A DNA stretch of 45,222 nt from Patescibacteria group bacterium. GTDB taxonomy: Bacteria; Patescibacteriota; Patescibacteriia; Patescibacteriales; JAQTRU01. A model generated the notes under the pieces. The model saw only the letters and a program-made list of their open reading frames with translations. It did not search any database and had not been told where the DNA came from. Below are positions 26,571-35,799 of this stretch, piece by piece; position 1 is the stretch's first letter; the number at the start of each line of letters is the position of its first letter. The translations under genes and the position numbers were made by a program. The DNA lies in NCBI GenBank assembly GCA_028711415.1, contig JAQTSG010000003.1:1-45222 (forward strand), given 5' to 3'.

Positions 26571-26626
26571 CGCATAACGCATAACGCATAACGCATAACG
26601 CATAACGCATAACGCATAACGCATAA
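26571..26626. repeat. Heptanucleotide tandem repeat (CGCATAA)x8
   Basis: Eight exact copies directly after the comM stop codon. Confidence 0.97.
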
Positions 26627-26659
26627 CGTTAGTCCTTAATAGTTAAGGTAATAAATAAA

Positions 26660-26688
26660 AAAACGGCGGGTTTGCGGCTCGCCGTTTT
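26660..26688 (-). terminator. Terminator for the 26707-27306 minus-strand gene
   Basis: aaaacggcg...cgccgtttt, T/A-rich flanks. Confidence 0.75.
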
Positions 26689-26706
26689 GAGTTGATGTTT
26701 TTTAGT

Positions 26707-27306
26707 TCAGAATTCGATGGAATTAAGGAACCTGATGGCCTGTCCCCTGTTTTTATCTTGAAAAGACAGGTGCCATTGAATTTCGCTGTGCCACATGCCT
26801 TTGCCAAAACCGAAATGTGGGCCATAGGTTATCTGGTCGTCCAGACTTTCTTCCTGAAAACCGAGGTTAAATTTTTCCAAAGGGAAATCTAAGCTATGGT
26901 AAGTAAAGAGATTTCTCTCTTTAGCCCTGAAATACCCCTCAATCTGGCTAAGGACTTTTATTTTTTCCCCGGCAAAAGAAAGTTTAGTCCAAAGGGCCGT
27001 GATAAAGCGGTCATCTCCTTCGTTTTCCGACAAGACGCCGATCTGCGGGGACAGCCATAGCCAGGGTTTTAGTTTAAGCCAGGGACCGGTGTAGGAAAAG
27101 AAAAAGGAAGATCCATCGGCCGGGATGTCCCAGTACAATATTGAAGTATTCAGCCCGGATGATTCTTTTTGGTTAAAGGTGAGACTGCCAGTAGCCATAA
27201 ACTGGTACTGGGTTCCTTGCCAGGGAAGTTCGGCTTGGGTAGAGACATTTCCCCCAGCCAGAAATGTGGGAAAAAGGATCACTGCCAAGAAAACTTTTCG
27301 GTTCAT
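26707..27306 (-). CDS. Secreted protein, outer-membrane beta-barrel-like pattern
   Basis: Signal peptide MNRKVFLAVILFPTFLAGGNVSTQA; aromatic-rich alternating strands ending ...RFLNSIEF; AAAGGAG upstream. Confidence 0.6.
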   Translation of the reverse strand: MNRKVFLAVILFPTFLAGGNVSTQAELPWQGTQYQFMATGSLTFNQKESSGLNTSILYWDIPADGSSFFFSYTGPWLKLKPWLWLSPQIGVLSENEGDDRFITALWTKLSFAGEKIKVLSQIEGYFRAKERNLFTYHSLDFPLEKFNLGFQEESLDDQITYGPHFGFGKGMWHSEIQWHLSFQDKNRGQAIRFLNSIEF

Positions 27307-27499
27307 CAAAGCGTCTCCTTTTGTAGGTTTTTGTTAAGGGCTTATTTTAATTTTTAATAAATTAATATATAATAAATTACATAAATCGTCAATTATTTTG
27401 ATATAAATATACTTATTTTTAGCTAATTTTAAATAGTTTTATTATTAATTCGTCAAAAATATTGACAATTTTAAAAATATTTGCTACCCTATTTATATT

Positions 27500-27606
27500 G
27501 ACCCCGTTAGAGATAATTAGAAACGATATTTTTCCGAGTCAGAAGTTTTGAACCAATTATTTAACGGGGTTTATCGCAAAAATAATTATTAATCTCTAAT
27601 GGGGTG
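27500..27606. repeat. Family A inverted-repeat pair upstream of, and overlapping the start of, the TrmB-like gene
   Basis: gaccccgttagagataatt ... ttaacggggt ... atctctaatggggtgg. Confidence 0.75.
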
Positions 27607-28347
27607 GATGAAACATTATTAAAACTTTTAGAGCAGTCTGGCTTTACGGAAAAGGAAGCCGGCGTTTATTTGGCTTTGCTTGAATTAGGGCAAGGTAAAG
27701 TAAATGAAATTGCAAAAAAAACCGAACTTAAGCGCTCAATTATTTATGTTATTTTAGAAAGTTTGATAAAAAGAGGGTATGTAAGTGAAATACCGAATAA
27801 AAAGATAAATACTTATCAGGCGACTGACCCGTCAATTATTTTAACTAAGCTGCAAATTACGGCGAAAAATTTTTTCGAGATGCTTCCACTTTTAAGAACT
27901 CTTTCTAGTAAAGGGAAAAAACGGCCAAAAATTACTTATCATGAAACAAAAGAAGGAATCTGGAATACTTATGAGGAAATAAGCCGGACCACTACCCCGT
28001 TTTTTATTACTTCACACACAAGAATTAAAAAGCATTTTTCTGATGGAGTTGATAAATGGCTTAGCGGTTTAACTAAAGGGATTCACAGATATAAAAGTAA
28101 AAATCTCGTGCCGGAAACCGGAGAGGAAATAGAAATCGGAAAAGAATTTTTAAAATTGGGTCAGAAAGTAAGGGTTCTGCCAGAATTAAAGGGTATGAAT
28201 ATGGATTTTGCCATTTATAACAATAAATTGGCGATTACATCGCTTGAAGACGATCCTTTTATCGTTATTATTGAATCAGAAGAATTAGTTAAATCCATGC
28301 GTCCGATTTTTGAGATTGCCTGGCAAAAAGGCAAAGAGATAAGGTAA
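27604..28347 (+). CDS. TrmB-like winged-helix transcriptional regulator, GTG start within the repeat
   Basis: LLKLLEQSGFTEKEAGVYLALLELGQGKVNEIAKKTELKRSIIYVILESLIKRGYVSE. Confidence 0.88.
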   Translation: MDETLLKLLEQSGFTEKEAGVYLALLELGQGKVNEIAKKTELKRSIIYVILESLIKRGYVSEIPNKKINTYQATDPSIILTKLQITAKNFFEMLPLLRTLSSKGKKRPKITYHETKEGIWNTYEEISRTTTPFFITSHTRIKKHFSDGVDKWLSGLTKGIHRYKSKNLVPETGEEIEIGKEFLKLGQKVRVLPELKGMNMDFAIYNNKLAITSLEDDPFIVIIESEELVKSMRPIFEIAWQKGKEIR

Positions 28348-28466
28348 CCAAAAAAACAAGAAAACAAGAAAGCAATAAAACAAGAAAACAAGAAAAAAGG
28401 GTGTAATTTAAAAGCACGGCGACAGTTTTCTATTTTTTCCCAAATTTGTTATAATATTAATATATC

Positions 28467-28590
28467 TACAAATTACAAATCTTTTACAAATTTATCACCG
28501 TCCCGTCAAGGCGGGATGGCGGGACAAATTCTTACTAAAACGTTTTATAGTGTATTCGTAAATTCGTAACAAATTCGTAATTCGTAGGGG
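28467..28590. repeat. Family F AT-rich repeat, copy 2, with GC-rich palindrome nested inside
   Basis: ctacaaattacaaatc...[cgtcccgtcaaggcgggatggcgggac]...aaacgttttatagtgtattcgtaaattcg. Confidence 0.6.
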
Positions 28591-28600
28591 TGAATAACAT

Positions 28601-30004
28601 ATGAGAAACAAATTATTAATACTTTTACTTATTTTCTCGTTTATTTTAACCTCGGGTTTTGGCTGCAAAGGAGCGGATAAGGAAACGCAGGAAGCGATGA
28701 AACCGGTTACCTTAAATTATTGGCGGGTTTGGGATGGTCCGGACGCTTTTGCCGAAATCATCGCTAATTACAAAGCGCTGCATCCTTACGTCAATATTAA
28801 TTACCGCAAATTGCGCTATAGCGAATACGAGAAAGAGCTTTTGGAAGCTTTGGCCGAAGACAAGGGGCCGGATATTCTTTCTCTTCATAACACTTGGATA
28901 AAAAAATACCAAAGCAAACTGGCGTCCCTGCCTCCGGAAATCACCATGGTTTATCCGGTAGAAAAGGGTACGATTAAGAAAGAAATCGCGCAGGAATTAA
29001 AAACGACAAAAAGTCTTAACTTCAGGGATTTAAAAAATAATTTCGTCGATGCGGTATATGACGATGTAATTCTTTCTGTGGCGGACGGGGAAACCGGAAA
29101 AACAGGCGAGAAAATATTTGGTCTGCCTTTGGCCCTTGATACTTTAGTTATGTATTATAACCGCGACCTTCTGAATAACGCCGGTATTGCCGAGCCGCCG
29201 ACTTATTGGAATGAGGAATTTCAACAGGCCGTAAAAAAATTAACTAAACAGGATTCAAGCGGCCAAATTATCCAGTCAGGCGTGGCTTTGGGCGGGAGTA
29301 AAAATATAGAGCGCTATAGCGATATTTTATCTATTCTGATGATGCAGAACGGCGCGGTTATGGCGGATGAAAGCGGCAATATTACTTTCAATCAAATTCC
29401 GGAGGCCTTGGCGAAAGAGAAGTATAGCCCCGGCTTGGAGGCCCTGCGTTTTTATACGGATTTCTCCAATCCGGCTAAAGAAGTTTATTGCTGGAACAAC
29501 AATCTGGAAAATTCTTTAGAGATGTTTATTGCCGGCAAACTAGCTATATTTTTCGGCTATGCTTATCATCTGCCAACCATAGAGGCCAGAGCGCCAAAAT
29601 TAAATTTCGCTATTGCCAAACTGCCGCAGATAGAAGGCAATCTCGGTAATATCAACTTTGCCAATTATTGGGTTGAGGCGGTTTCTAATAAAAGTAAATA
29701 CATAAATGAGGCCTGGGATTTTGTCCAGTTTGCCACCGGAGCTGAACAGGCGAAGTTTTATTTAACTAAGACAAAAAAGCCGACCGCCTTGCGCTCCTTA
29801 GTAAGCCAGCAGATTGAGGATGAAGATATCAGCATTTTCGCCAGCGAGATTTTAACCGCTAGAAGCTGGTATCGTGGCGAAGACGCTAACGCGGCTGAAT
29901 TGATTATCGGAGAGATGATTGACTCAACAGTGGCGGGTGAAGGTAAAATTGAAGAAATTATAAATTTAGGGGCGAGAAGAGTCCAGCAGACAGTGATTAA
30001 GTAG
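28601..30004 (+). CDS. Extracellular solute-binding lipoprotein (family 1, sugar-ABC type); no permease or ATPase nearby
   Basis: Signal/lipobox LTSGFGC; VTLNYWRVWDGPDAFAEIIANYKALHPYVNINYRKL...GPDILSLHNTWI; FGLPLALDTLVMYYNRDLLNNAGI. Confidence 0.92.
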   Translation: MRNKLLILLLIFSFILTSGFGCKGADKETQEAMKPVTLNYWRVWDGPDAFAEIIANYKALHPYVNINYRKLRYSEYEKELLEALAEDKGPDILSLHNTWIKKYQSKLASLPPEITMVYPVEKGTIKKEIAQELKTTKSLNFRDLKNNFVDAVYDDVILSVADGETGKTGEKIFGLPLALDTLVMYYNRDLLNNAGIAEPPTYWNEEFQQAVKKLTKQDSSGQIIQSGVALGGSKNIERYSDILSILMMQNGAVMADESGNITFNQIPEALAKEKYSPGLEALRFYTDFSNPAKEVYCWNNNLENSLEMFIAGKLAIFFGYAYHLPTIEARAPKLNFAIAKLPQIEGNLGNINFANYWVEAVSNKSKYINEAWDFVQFATGAEQAKFYLTKTKKPTALRSLVSQQIEDEDISIFASEILTARSWYRGEDANAAELIIGEMIDSTVAGEGKIEEIINLGARRVQQTVIK

Positions 30005-30035
30005 AAAGTTTATAAAGTTATAAAGTAAAAAGTAT

Positions 30036-30455
30036 ATGAGAGTTGTAAAAAATAGAAAATTATTTTATTATTTTATTATTTTATTATTTTTTTGTTTTCT
30101 TGTTTTTTCCGTTAATGTCTGCTGGGCGCAGAGCGAAATTATACCCGATGGTGGTAAAAAGGCCACGGGCAATTATGAACTTAATGATTTTGTCCTCCTG
30201 CTTGTCAATGTTTCCCAGTGGATTTTAGGGATTGTCGGTTCCTTAGCTTTACTGATGTTTATTTACGGCGGATTGATGTTTATAATCTCTTCTGGCAGCA
30301 GCGAAAAGGTGACGCAGGCGAAGGAGATTATTGTCGGAGCGGTAATAGGGTTAGTGGTTGTTTTTACCAGTTATATGATAATACAATTTACTATGGGAGC
30401 GCTAGGGATAGAGAAGGCAAAAGAAGGGGGATGGGCTGTTACTAGTTGGTTTTAA
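30036..30455 (+). CDS. T4SS-pilin-like (VirB2/TrbC-like) small two-TM protein
   Basis: Signal peptide; SQWILGIVGSLALLMFIYGGLMFIISSGSSEKVTQAKEIIVGAVIGLVVVFTSYMII. Confidence 0.8.
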   Translation: MRVVKNRKLFYYFIILLFFCFLVFSVNVCWAQSEIIPDGGKKATGNYELNDFVLLLVNVSQWILGIVGSLALLMFIYGGLMFIISSGSSEKVTQAKEIIVGAVIGLVVVFTSYMIIQFTMGALGIEKAKEGGWAVTSWF

Positions 30456-30465
30456 GCTTGTTTTT

Positions 30466-31149
30466 ATGAATGAATTCAGGCCGAATAAAATATTATCAGC
30501 CTCCGAGGCGGTGGCGGAGCAATTGCGCCAAAGGCGGGAGGAAAGGAGTTTAAATTTAGAAGATATTGCCCGGAAAATAAATATAAAGCGCGAATATCTT
30601 GAAGCATTGGAGAACGGAGAATATAATAAATTGCCGGCTGGAGTCTACGGAAAAAATTTTCTAAAAGAGTATGCGGTTTACCTCGGGCTTAACTTTAGAA
30701 AATTACTAAAGGACCTTGAGGCGGATAAGGGCGCAGGCCAGGCGGAAAATAATAAAAAAATTTTTTCCCAGCAGATTGCCAAGAGATATAATTTTTTGGT
30801 TGTTCCCAAAATAATAAGAAGTTTTGTTATAATAATCGTTGTCCTTGCTCTCTTTATTTATCTCGGTCTCTGCCTAAGGAAAATAATTTCTCCGCCGATG
30901 CTTTCCATAATTGAACCGTTGGACAATTCGGTTATTAGCAATAATTTTGTGGTTGTTTTCGGAAAAACGGAGCCGGAAGTGCAGATTAAAATCAACGGCG
31001 AGCCGGTTGCCTTAAGCCCTGGCGAGAAAGAGAGTTTATTTACGGAAAGAATTAATTTGAAAACGGGGTTGAATACTATAACCATAACCGCCAAAAAGAA
31101 GTACGGGCGGGAAGTGACGCTTTACCGGCAGGTATTGGTGAACGAATAG
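30466..31149 (+). CDS. RodZ-like protein: cytoplasmic HTH, one TM, extracellular Ig/glucodextranase-B-like domain
   Basis: VAEQLRQRREERSLNLEDIARKINIKREYLEALENGEYNKLPAGVYGKNFLKEYAVYLGLN; TM; SIIEPLDNSVISNNFVVVFGKTEPEVQIKINGEPV. Confidence 0.85.
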   Translation: MNEFRPNKILSASEAVAEQLRQRREERSLNLEDIARKINIKREYLEALENGEYNKLPAGVYGKNFLKEYAVYLGLNFRKLLKDLEADKGAGQAENNKKIFSQQIAKRYNFLVVPKIIRSFVIIIVVLALFIYLGLCLRKIISPPMLSIIEPLDNSVISNNFVVVFGKTEPEVQIKINGEPVALSPGEKESLFTERINLKTGLNTITITAKKKYGREVTLYRQVLVNE

Positions 31150-31288
31150 CAATATTAATAGTTTATGTCATAGCTTCGGTTAGTTTTTGCAAATTGAAAT
31201 TAGCGATTTGTCCTTAGTAATTTGGGGAGGCACTGAACATATCAGTATAATATCCAAATTGCTAATTACTGATTACCAATTACTTTTT

Positions 31289-31843
31289 ATGTTTAAATCT
31301 ACAGGAGGAAATGCTTTGCTTGACGCCAATTTTATTTTAAGCAAAGCGCAAATTACCGAAAACACGAAAGTGGCCGATTTAGGTTGCGGCGCTTCCGGGC
31401 ATTTTGTTTTTCCCGCCGCGAAAATGGTCGGGAAAAGAGGTATTATCTACGCCGTTGATATTTTAAAAACGGTTTTGGAGCAGATTAACAGAAGGGTAAG
31501 GCAGGAAAATATAGAAAATATCAGGACGATTTGGAGTGATTTGGAAATTTTTAAAGCTACCAAGATAGAGTCAGGCAGCCTTGATACGGCCCTACTTATA
31601 AATACCCTTTATCAATCCAGGAAAAGGGTTGAAATTTTGCGGGAAACCATTAGAATGATGAAAAGGGGGGCAAAGCTATTAGTGGTAGAATGGCAGAACG
31701 TGTCTTCCGCTTTCGGTCCGCCTTCGGAAGAAAGAGTCAAGCCAGACCTCTTAAAAATCGGAGCGAAAAAATTGGGCTTGGAGATTGAGGAAGAATTTGA
31801 GGCCGGTCAATACCATTATGGGATTTTATTTGTTAAATTGTAA
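31289..31843 (+). CDS. SAM-dependent methyltransferase; start adjusted to internal ATG
   Basis: NTKVADLGCGASGHFVFPAAKMVGKRGIIYAVDILKTVLEQI. Confidence 0.88.
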   Translation: MFKSTGGNALLDANFILSKAQITENTKVADLGCGASGHFVFPAAKMVGKRGIIYAVDILKTVLEQINRRVRQENIENIRTIWSDLEIFKATKIESGSLDTALLINTLYQSRKRVEILRETIRMMKRGAKLLVVEWQNVSSAFGPPSEERVKPDLLKIGAKKLGLEIEEEFEAGQYHYGILFVKL

Positions 31844-31946
31844 AAATAAAATAAAAAAATAATATAAAAATAAAATAAGAAACTAGTAAGGTAAATTATT
31901 TCGGCATCCTGTTATTTTATTTTTATATTATTTTATTTTTAAAATT

Positions 31947-32333
31947 ATGGGGAATCTTCTATCGCTAAAATTTTGGTTTAATCTTAGGCCGGACGCGCTT
32001 CTGCCGGTTTATCAGAAGATTTTTATTTTTTTTGTTTTGGCTTTAATTGTTTTTTTTCTTTTTTGCCGTTTCTTTGCCAAAAGAAAAAGAGGGCTTTACA
32101 CTTCTTTTTGGCGCCGTTTAGAGTCTTTTTCTTTGGCTAATACTTTTATCGGTTTAATTCTTCTTTTTTTCAATTATGAATTTGTCCCTTTTCTGTCTGC
32201 CCGTTTCTGGTTTCTCTTATGGGCGATTTTTATGCTTACCTGGCTTGTTTTTATCGCTAAATCCTTATTGAAGATCCCGGAAAATAAAAAGAAACTTGAG
32301 GAAGAAAGGGAATATAAAAAATACATACCTTAA
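31947..32333 (+). CDS. Small multi-TM membrane protein
   Basis: 128 aa with about three to four hydrophobic segments. Confidence 0.6.
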   Translation: MGNLLSLKFWFNLRPDALLPVYQKIFIFFVLALIVFFLFCRFFAKRKRGLYTSFWRRLESFSLANTFIGLILLFFNYEFVPFLSARFWFLLWAIFMLTWLVFIAKSLLKIPENKKKLEEEREYKKYIP

Positions 32334-32406
32334 AATAAAATAATATAAAAATAAAATAATAAAATAAAAAGGCCGATTAAGGTCTTTTTATTTTAATTTT
32401 ATATTT

Positions 32407-32505
32407 ATGAACCCCGTTAGAAATCTAACTGGGGAAACGACAAAATTTCTAAGTCCCGTTAGAAGTAAGACTTCTAACGGGATAAGCGGGGCTAACGGGG
32501 TGAAT
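32407..32505. repeat. Family A composite array at and inside the 5' end of yraN
   Basis: atgaaccccgttagaaatct ... tttctaagtcccgttagaagtaagacttctaacgggataagcggggctaacggggtgaatt. Confidence 0.85.
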
Positions 32506-32859
32506 TACAGACGAGAAGTCGGAAAATTCGGAGAAAATCTTGCTAAGAATTATTTATTGAAAAAGGGGTATGAGATTATTGGGGAAAATGTAAAAATAAG
32601 TTTTCAAGAAATAGACATTATCGCCCGACAGGAAAAGATGTTAGTTTTTATTGAGGTGAAAACCAGATTATCTTCGGCTTTCGGCGGAGCTGAAGACGCT
32701 TTTGATTTTAGAAAATCCGGCTATTTGGAGAAGGCCCTTGAATCTTATATTTATAAAAATAATTTAGATGAAAATTTAATAAGATTAGACTTTATTTCCA
32801 TTGATCTTAATCGCGAGAAAAAAATAGCTAAGATTAAACATTATAAGGACATTATTTAA
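32407..32859 (+). CDS. yraN: YraN/UPF0102 endonuclease-like protein; first ~33 aa repeat-derived
   Basis: REVGKFGENLAKNYLLKKGYEIIGENVKISFQEIDIIARQEKMLVFIEVKTRLSSAFGGAEDA. Confidence 0.9.
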   Translation: MNPVRNLTGETTKFLSPVRSKTSNGISGANGVNYRREVGKFGENLAKNYLLKKGYEIIGENVKISFQEIDIIARQEKMLVFIEVKTRLSSAFGGAEDAFDFRKSGYLEKALESYIYKNNLDENLIRLDFISIDLNREKKIAKIKHYKDII

Positions 32860-32995
32860 AGTTTTATTAAAATATCAAGACGTTTATCCCCGCCTTATCC
32901 ACATTTTTATACACAATTTTCTCCTGGTTTTCCCCCAGCTTATTAACCAGTTATTTACTTGACGGGGAAACGGGAGCCGGATAAAGTGGAACTAT

Positions 32996-33068
32996 CATTA
33001 GTTATTAGGACCGAAAAGGTCAAATCGGCCTCGCTGGTCTGCACCCCCTTGGTCCTAATTAACCAATG
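32996..33068. other. Long inverted repeat / possible structured leader
   Basis: CATTAGTTATTAGGACC ... GGTCCTAATTAACCAATG, 73-nt span. Confidence 0.6.
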
Positions 33069-33191
33069 ATTAAAAATAAGAAAACTCCATTAGAAATGCG
33101 CCGTTTATTGGTTAATTTAAAATATCAACCGCGGCAGAACTATCTTACCCCTGTTCCTGTAGAAGGATATATTTCTAACGGAGTAAATTAA
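33066..33191 (+). CDS. Possible 41-aa ORF bounded by family A arms
   Basis: MIKNKKTPLEMRRLLVNLKYQPRQNYLTPVPVEGYISNGVN*; arms actccattagaaat (33084) and atttctaacggagt (33171). Confidence 0.35.
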   Translation: MIKNKKTPLEMRRLLVNLKYQPRQNYLTPVPVEGYISNGVN

Positions 33192-33357
33192 TATACTTTA
33201 GTAATTAAATCAAAAATAATTATTGCTTTAAAGAGATAAACCATAAAGCGAAGTTTCGCGGGTCGTCTCGTTTGTTAATCGTCGCGCTTTTAGATGTTAA
33301 TAATAAGCGAAGCGCCTGCGGAGACTTCCGGCGTAAATTAAGGAGGAAGATAATTTT

Positions 33358-34890
33358 ATGATTTTTAAAAAGAAAGCCGCCCTCTTTATTTTTTTTACTC
33401 TTTTCGCCTTCTTTTTAGCCGGAGAAGCCAGGGCCGGTCAAGTTAATCCCCCGACCATTATTGAACTGGGGGATAAAAAGGGTAAGGAATTCTCCCCCCA
33501 GTTTTTTGTAAAAGGCTTAACTCCGGCTAACACCGAAGTTCTAGTTTATATTGACGGTACCTATACCGATTTTGCCAAAGTAAAAAGAGAAGGAACGGAA
33601 AGCGACAGCTTTTATTATGAGCATCCGACGGCTTTGGCCGGCGGAAGTGAAATAAAGCTTATCGGGCGAGATAAAACTTCTTTAGTTTTGTCTCCTCCGG
33701 TGGAAGTAAAATATATTATTCTTCCCTTACCCGCCCCGACTTTAGTGAGCCCGGCGCCCGAAAAGATAGTGGGTGAGCCCAAGCCCTATATCACCGGTTT
33801 GGTAAAAAGCGGAAGTCTTGCCCATATTTATATTGACGGGGTTTATAACGGAAAAACGAAAATTGTCTCTCACGAATCTGGCACGGCTAATTTCGCTTAT
33901 CAGCCATTTTTGAATTTAGAAATAGGGCCGCATAAAGTCTGGGCCGTAGCTGAAAATGAACAGGGCAGAAAAAGCGGAATTTCTAATGTTTTAGAGTTTT
34001 TAGTTCAAAAACCAATGCCGGCACCGACTTTATTTTCTCCGGTAGTAAATAATGAGACAAAATATAATCAACCCTTTATTATTGGTTTGTCCAAAAACGA
34101 TTCTTCCGTAAAAATTTTTATTGATAATAAGCCGGCTGGCCAGTTTGCCATATTCAATCATCCCTCCGGCACGGCTAATTTTGCTCTTAGACCAGAAGTT
34201 CTAGCCAGAGGCAACCATTCGGTATATGCCACGGCCGTTGACAGCCGCGGTAAAGAAAGCCAGCGATCAAATATTATTTATTTCTCTGTGCGCCAGCCGG
34301 TTATTAGCGGAGGAGTTCAGGAAGAAAGGGGCGGATTGGTGGGGAAAATTGAGGAGCCGGCGAAAGAAATTGAATCGGGTTCGCCTTTGATTGTCTCTCC
34401 AAGCGGAAATATAGAGAAAGAAGATGATAATAATAAAAATAAAGAAATTTCACGGCTAGGAGAGATAGAGGGAATAACCGGTGAGGAGAACAAGGCAGAA
34501 AAAGATGCTTCTGGCGCGGTTAACGAAAGCAGGGAAAAGCAGGGAAAACTAGGTGTGAATTTGGCGGTATTTATTGTATTTATTTTAGCCGTAATCGGCT
34601 GGATATTCTGGGTGAACAAGGAACTGGGCAAAGAACAGCGAGAAAACTCCGTTAGAAAATCCGGCAGAGATGGAAATCACGCTGGGATTATTATAAAATC
34701 CCGTTTAGAGGCCGGTCAGCCCTTGGCTGATAACTCCAATACAGAGCCGAGGGATGTTATTTCTAACCCCGTTAGAAATAAATTTCTAAGCGGGGCTAAC
34801 GGGGTAAATAAAGAAAATCAGGAAAATCCGATTTTGCCCGGGGGAAAAGACAATTCCTCTGATAAGTCGGGAGAAAGCAGGTTGTTTTAA
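33358..34890 (+). CDS. Secreted Ig-like-repeat protein with C-terminal TM and repeat-derived tail
   Basis: Signal peptide; three related ~90-aa modules (APTLVSPAPEKIVGEPKPYITGLVKSGSLAHIYIDGVYNGKTKI); TM LAVFIVFILAVIGWIFWV; NPVRNKFLSGANGVN. Confidence 0.82.
   Translation: MIFKKKAALFIFFTLFAFFLAGEARAGQVNPPTIIELGDKKGKEFSPQFFVKGLTPANTEVLVYIDGTYTDFAKVKREGTESDSFYYEHPTALAGGSEIKLIGRDKTSLVLSPPVEVKYIILPLPAPTLVSPAPEKIVGEPKPYITGLVKSGSLAHIYIDGVYNGKTKIVSHESGTANFAYQPFLNLEIGPHKVWAVAENEQGRKSGISNVLEFLVQKPMPAPTLFSPVVNNETKYNQPFIIGLSKNDSSVKIFIDNKPAGQFAIFNHPSGTANFALRPEVLARGNHSVYATAVDSRGKESQRSNIIYFSVRQPVISGGVQEERGGLVGKIEEPAKEIESGSPLIVSPSGNIEKEDDNNKNKEISRLGEIEGITGEENKAEKDASGAVNESREKQGKLGVNLAVFIVFILAVIGWIFWVNKELGKEQRENSVRKSGRDGNHAGIIIKSRLEAGQPLADNSNTEPRDVISNPVRNKFLSGANGVNKENQENPILPGGKDNSSDKSGESRLF
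34759..34806. repeat. Family A composite inside the Ig-repeat protein gene
   Basis: atttctaaccccgttagaaataaatttctaagcggggctaacggggt. Confidence 0.85.
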
Positions 34891-35020
34891 CTTTAGGGAT
34901 GAGAATGATTTTTATTAAAACCTCTTTGTTTTCAAATATAAAAATTTGAATGTCGCGCCGTTATTGTTTAAAAAAGGAAAAGGCGGACTAATCCGAAAGA
35001 GGCAGACAGGCCCCTTCTTT

Positions 35021-35056
35021 AATCCCGCCCCGGGTTCATCTTGGGGCGGGATTTGT
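35021..35056 (+). terminator. GC-rich terminator hairpin
   Basis: aatcccgcccc-gggttcatctt-ggggcgggatttgttt. Confidence 0.75.
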
Positions 35057-35127
35057 TTAGGCTAAAATTAGGATTTGCGAATTAAAGATGTTAAAATAAA
35101 GAGGACGTTTATAGGATAAATATTTTT

Positions 35128-35799
35128 ATGAAATTATCAGTAATAATTCCGGTTTATAACGAAATAAATACGATTGCCGAAATAATAGAGCGGGTGGGAA
35201 AGGTGCCGGTTGAGAAAGAAATAATTGTGGTGGATGACGGTTCAACCGATGGCACGGATAAAAAAATTGACGGCCTCCCCGGGATAAAAACGCTAAAGCA
35301 TGAAAGTAATCTCGGCAAGGGCGCGGCTATCAGAACCGGCCTGGCTTTAGCTTCCGGAGAGCTCGTTATTATTCAGGACGCGGATTTAGAATATGACCCT
35401 GATGATTATTTAAAGTTGATGGCGCCTATTAAAGAAGGATTGGCTGACGCCGTTTACGGCTCCCGAAATTTAGGGAACAACAAACCGGGAACCATGACCT
35501 ATAAATGGGGAGGCATTTTTCTTTCTCATCTGGCTAATTTTTTGTATGGTCTTAAGATAACCGATGAAGCGACCTGCTATAAACTTTTTAAAACGGATAT
35601 TTTAAAAAGTTTGAATTTAAAATGCCGGCGGTTTGAATTCTGCCCGGAAGTGACGGCTAAATTAGCAAAAAGGGGGTATAAAATAAAAGAAATTCCGATT
35701 TCCTATAGCCCCCGTTCTTTTTCCGAGGGGAAAAAAATAAAATGGACGGACGGCTTGTCGGCGATTTTTACCCTGATTAAACTTAGATTTTTTAGTTGA
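35128..35799 (+). CDS. Family 2 glycosyltransferase (dolichol-phosphate-mannose-synthase-like)
   Basis: LSVIIPVYNEINTIAEIIERV, IIVVDDGSTDGTDKKI, GKGAAIRTGLALASGELVIIQDADLEYDPDDY. Confidence 0.94.
   Translation: MKLSVIIPVYNEINTIAEIIERVGKVPVEKEIIVVDDGSTDGTDKKIDGLPGIKTLKHESNLGKGAAIRTGLALASGELVIIQDADLEYDPDDYLKLMAPIKEGLADAVYGSRNLGNNKPGTMTYKWGGIFLSHLANFLYGLKITDEATCYKLFKTDILKSLNLKCRRFEFCPEVTAKLAKRGYKIKEIPISYSPRSFSEGKKIKWTDGLSAIFTLIKLRFFS

Noticed and set aside
26571-26626. CRISPR array
   Set aside because: Direct tandem 7-mers without spacers; no cas genes in the window.
28601-30004. Complete sugar ABC importer
   Set aside because: Only the binding protein is present; following genes are not permeases or ATPases.
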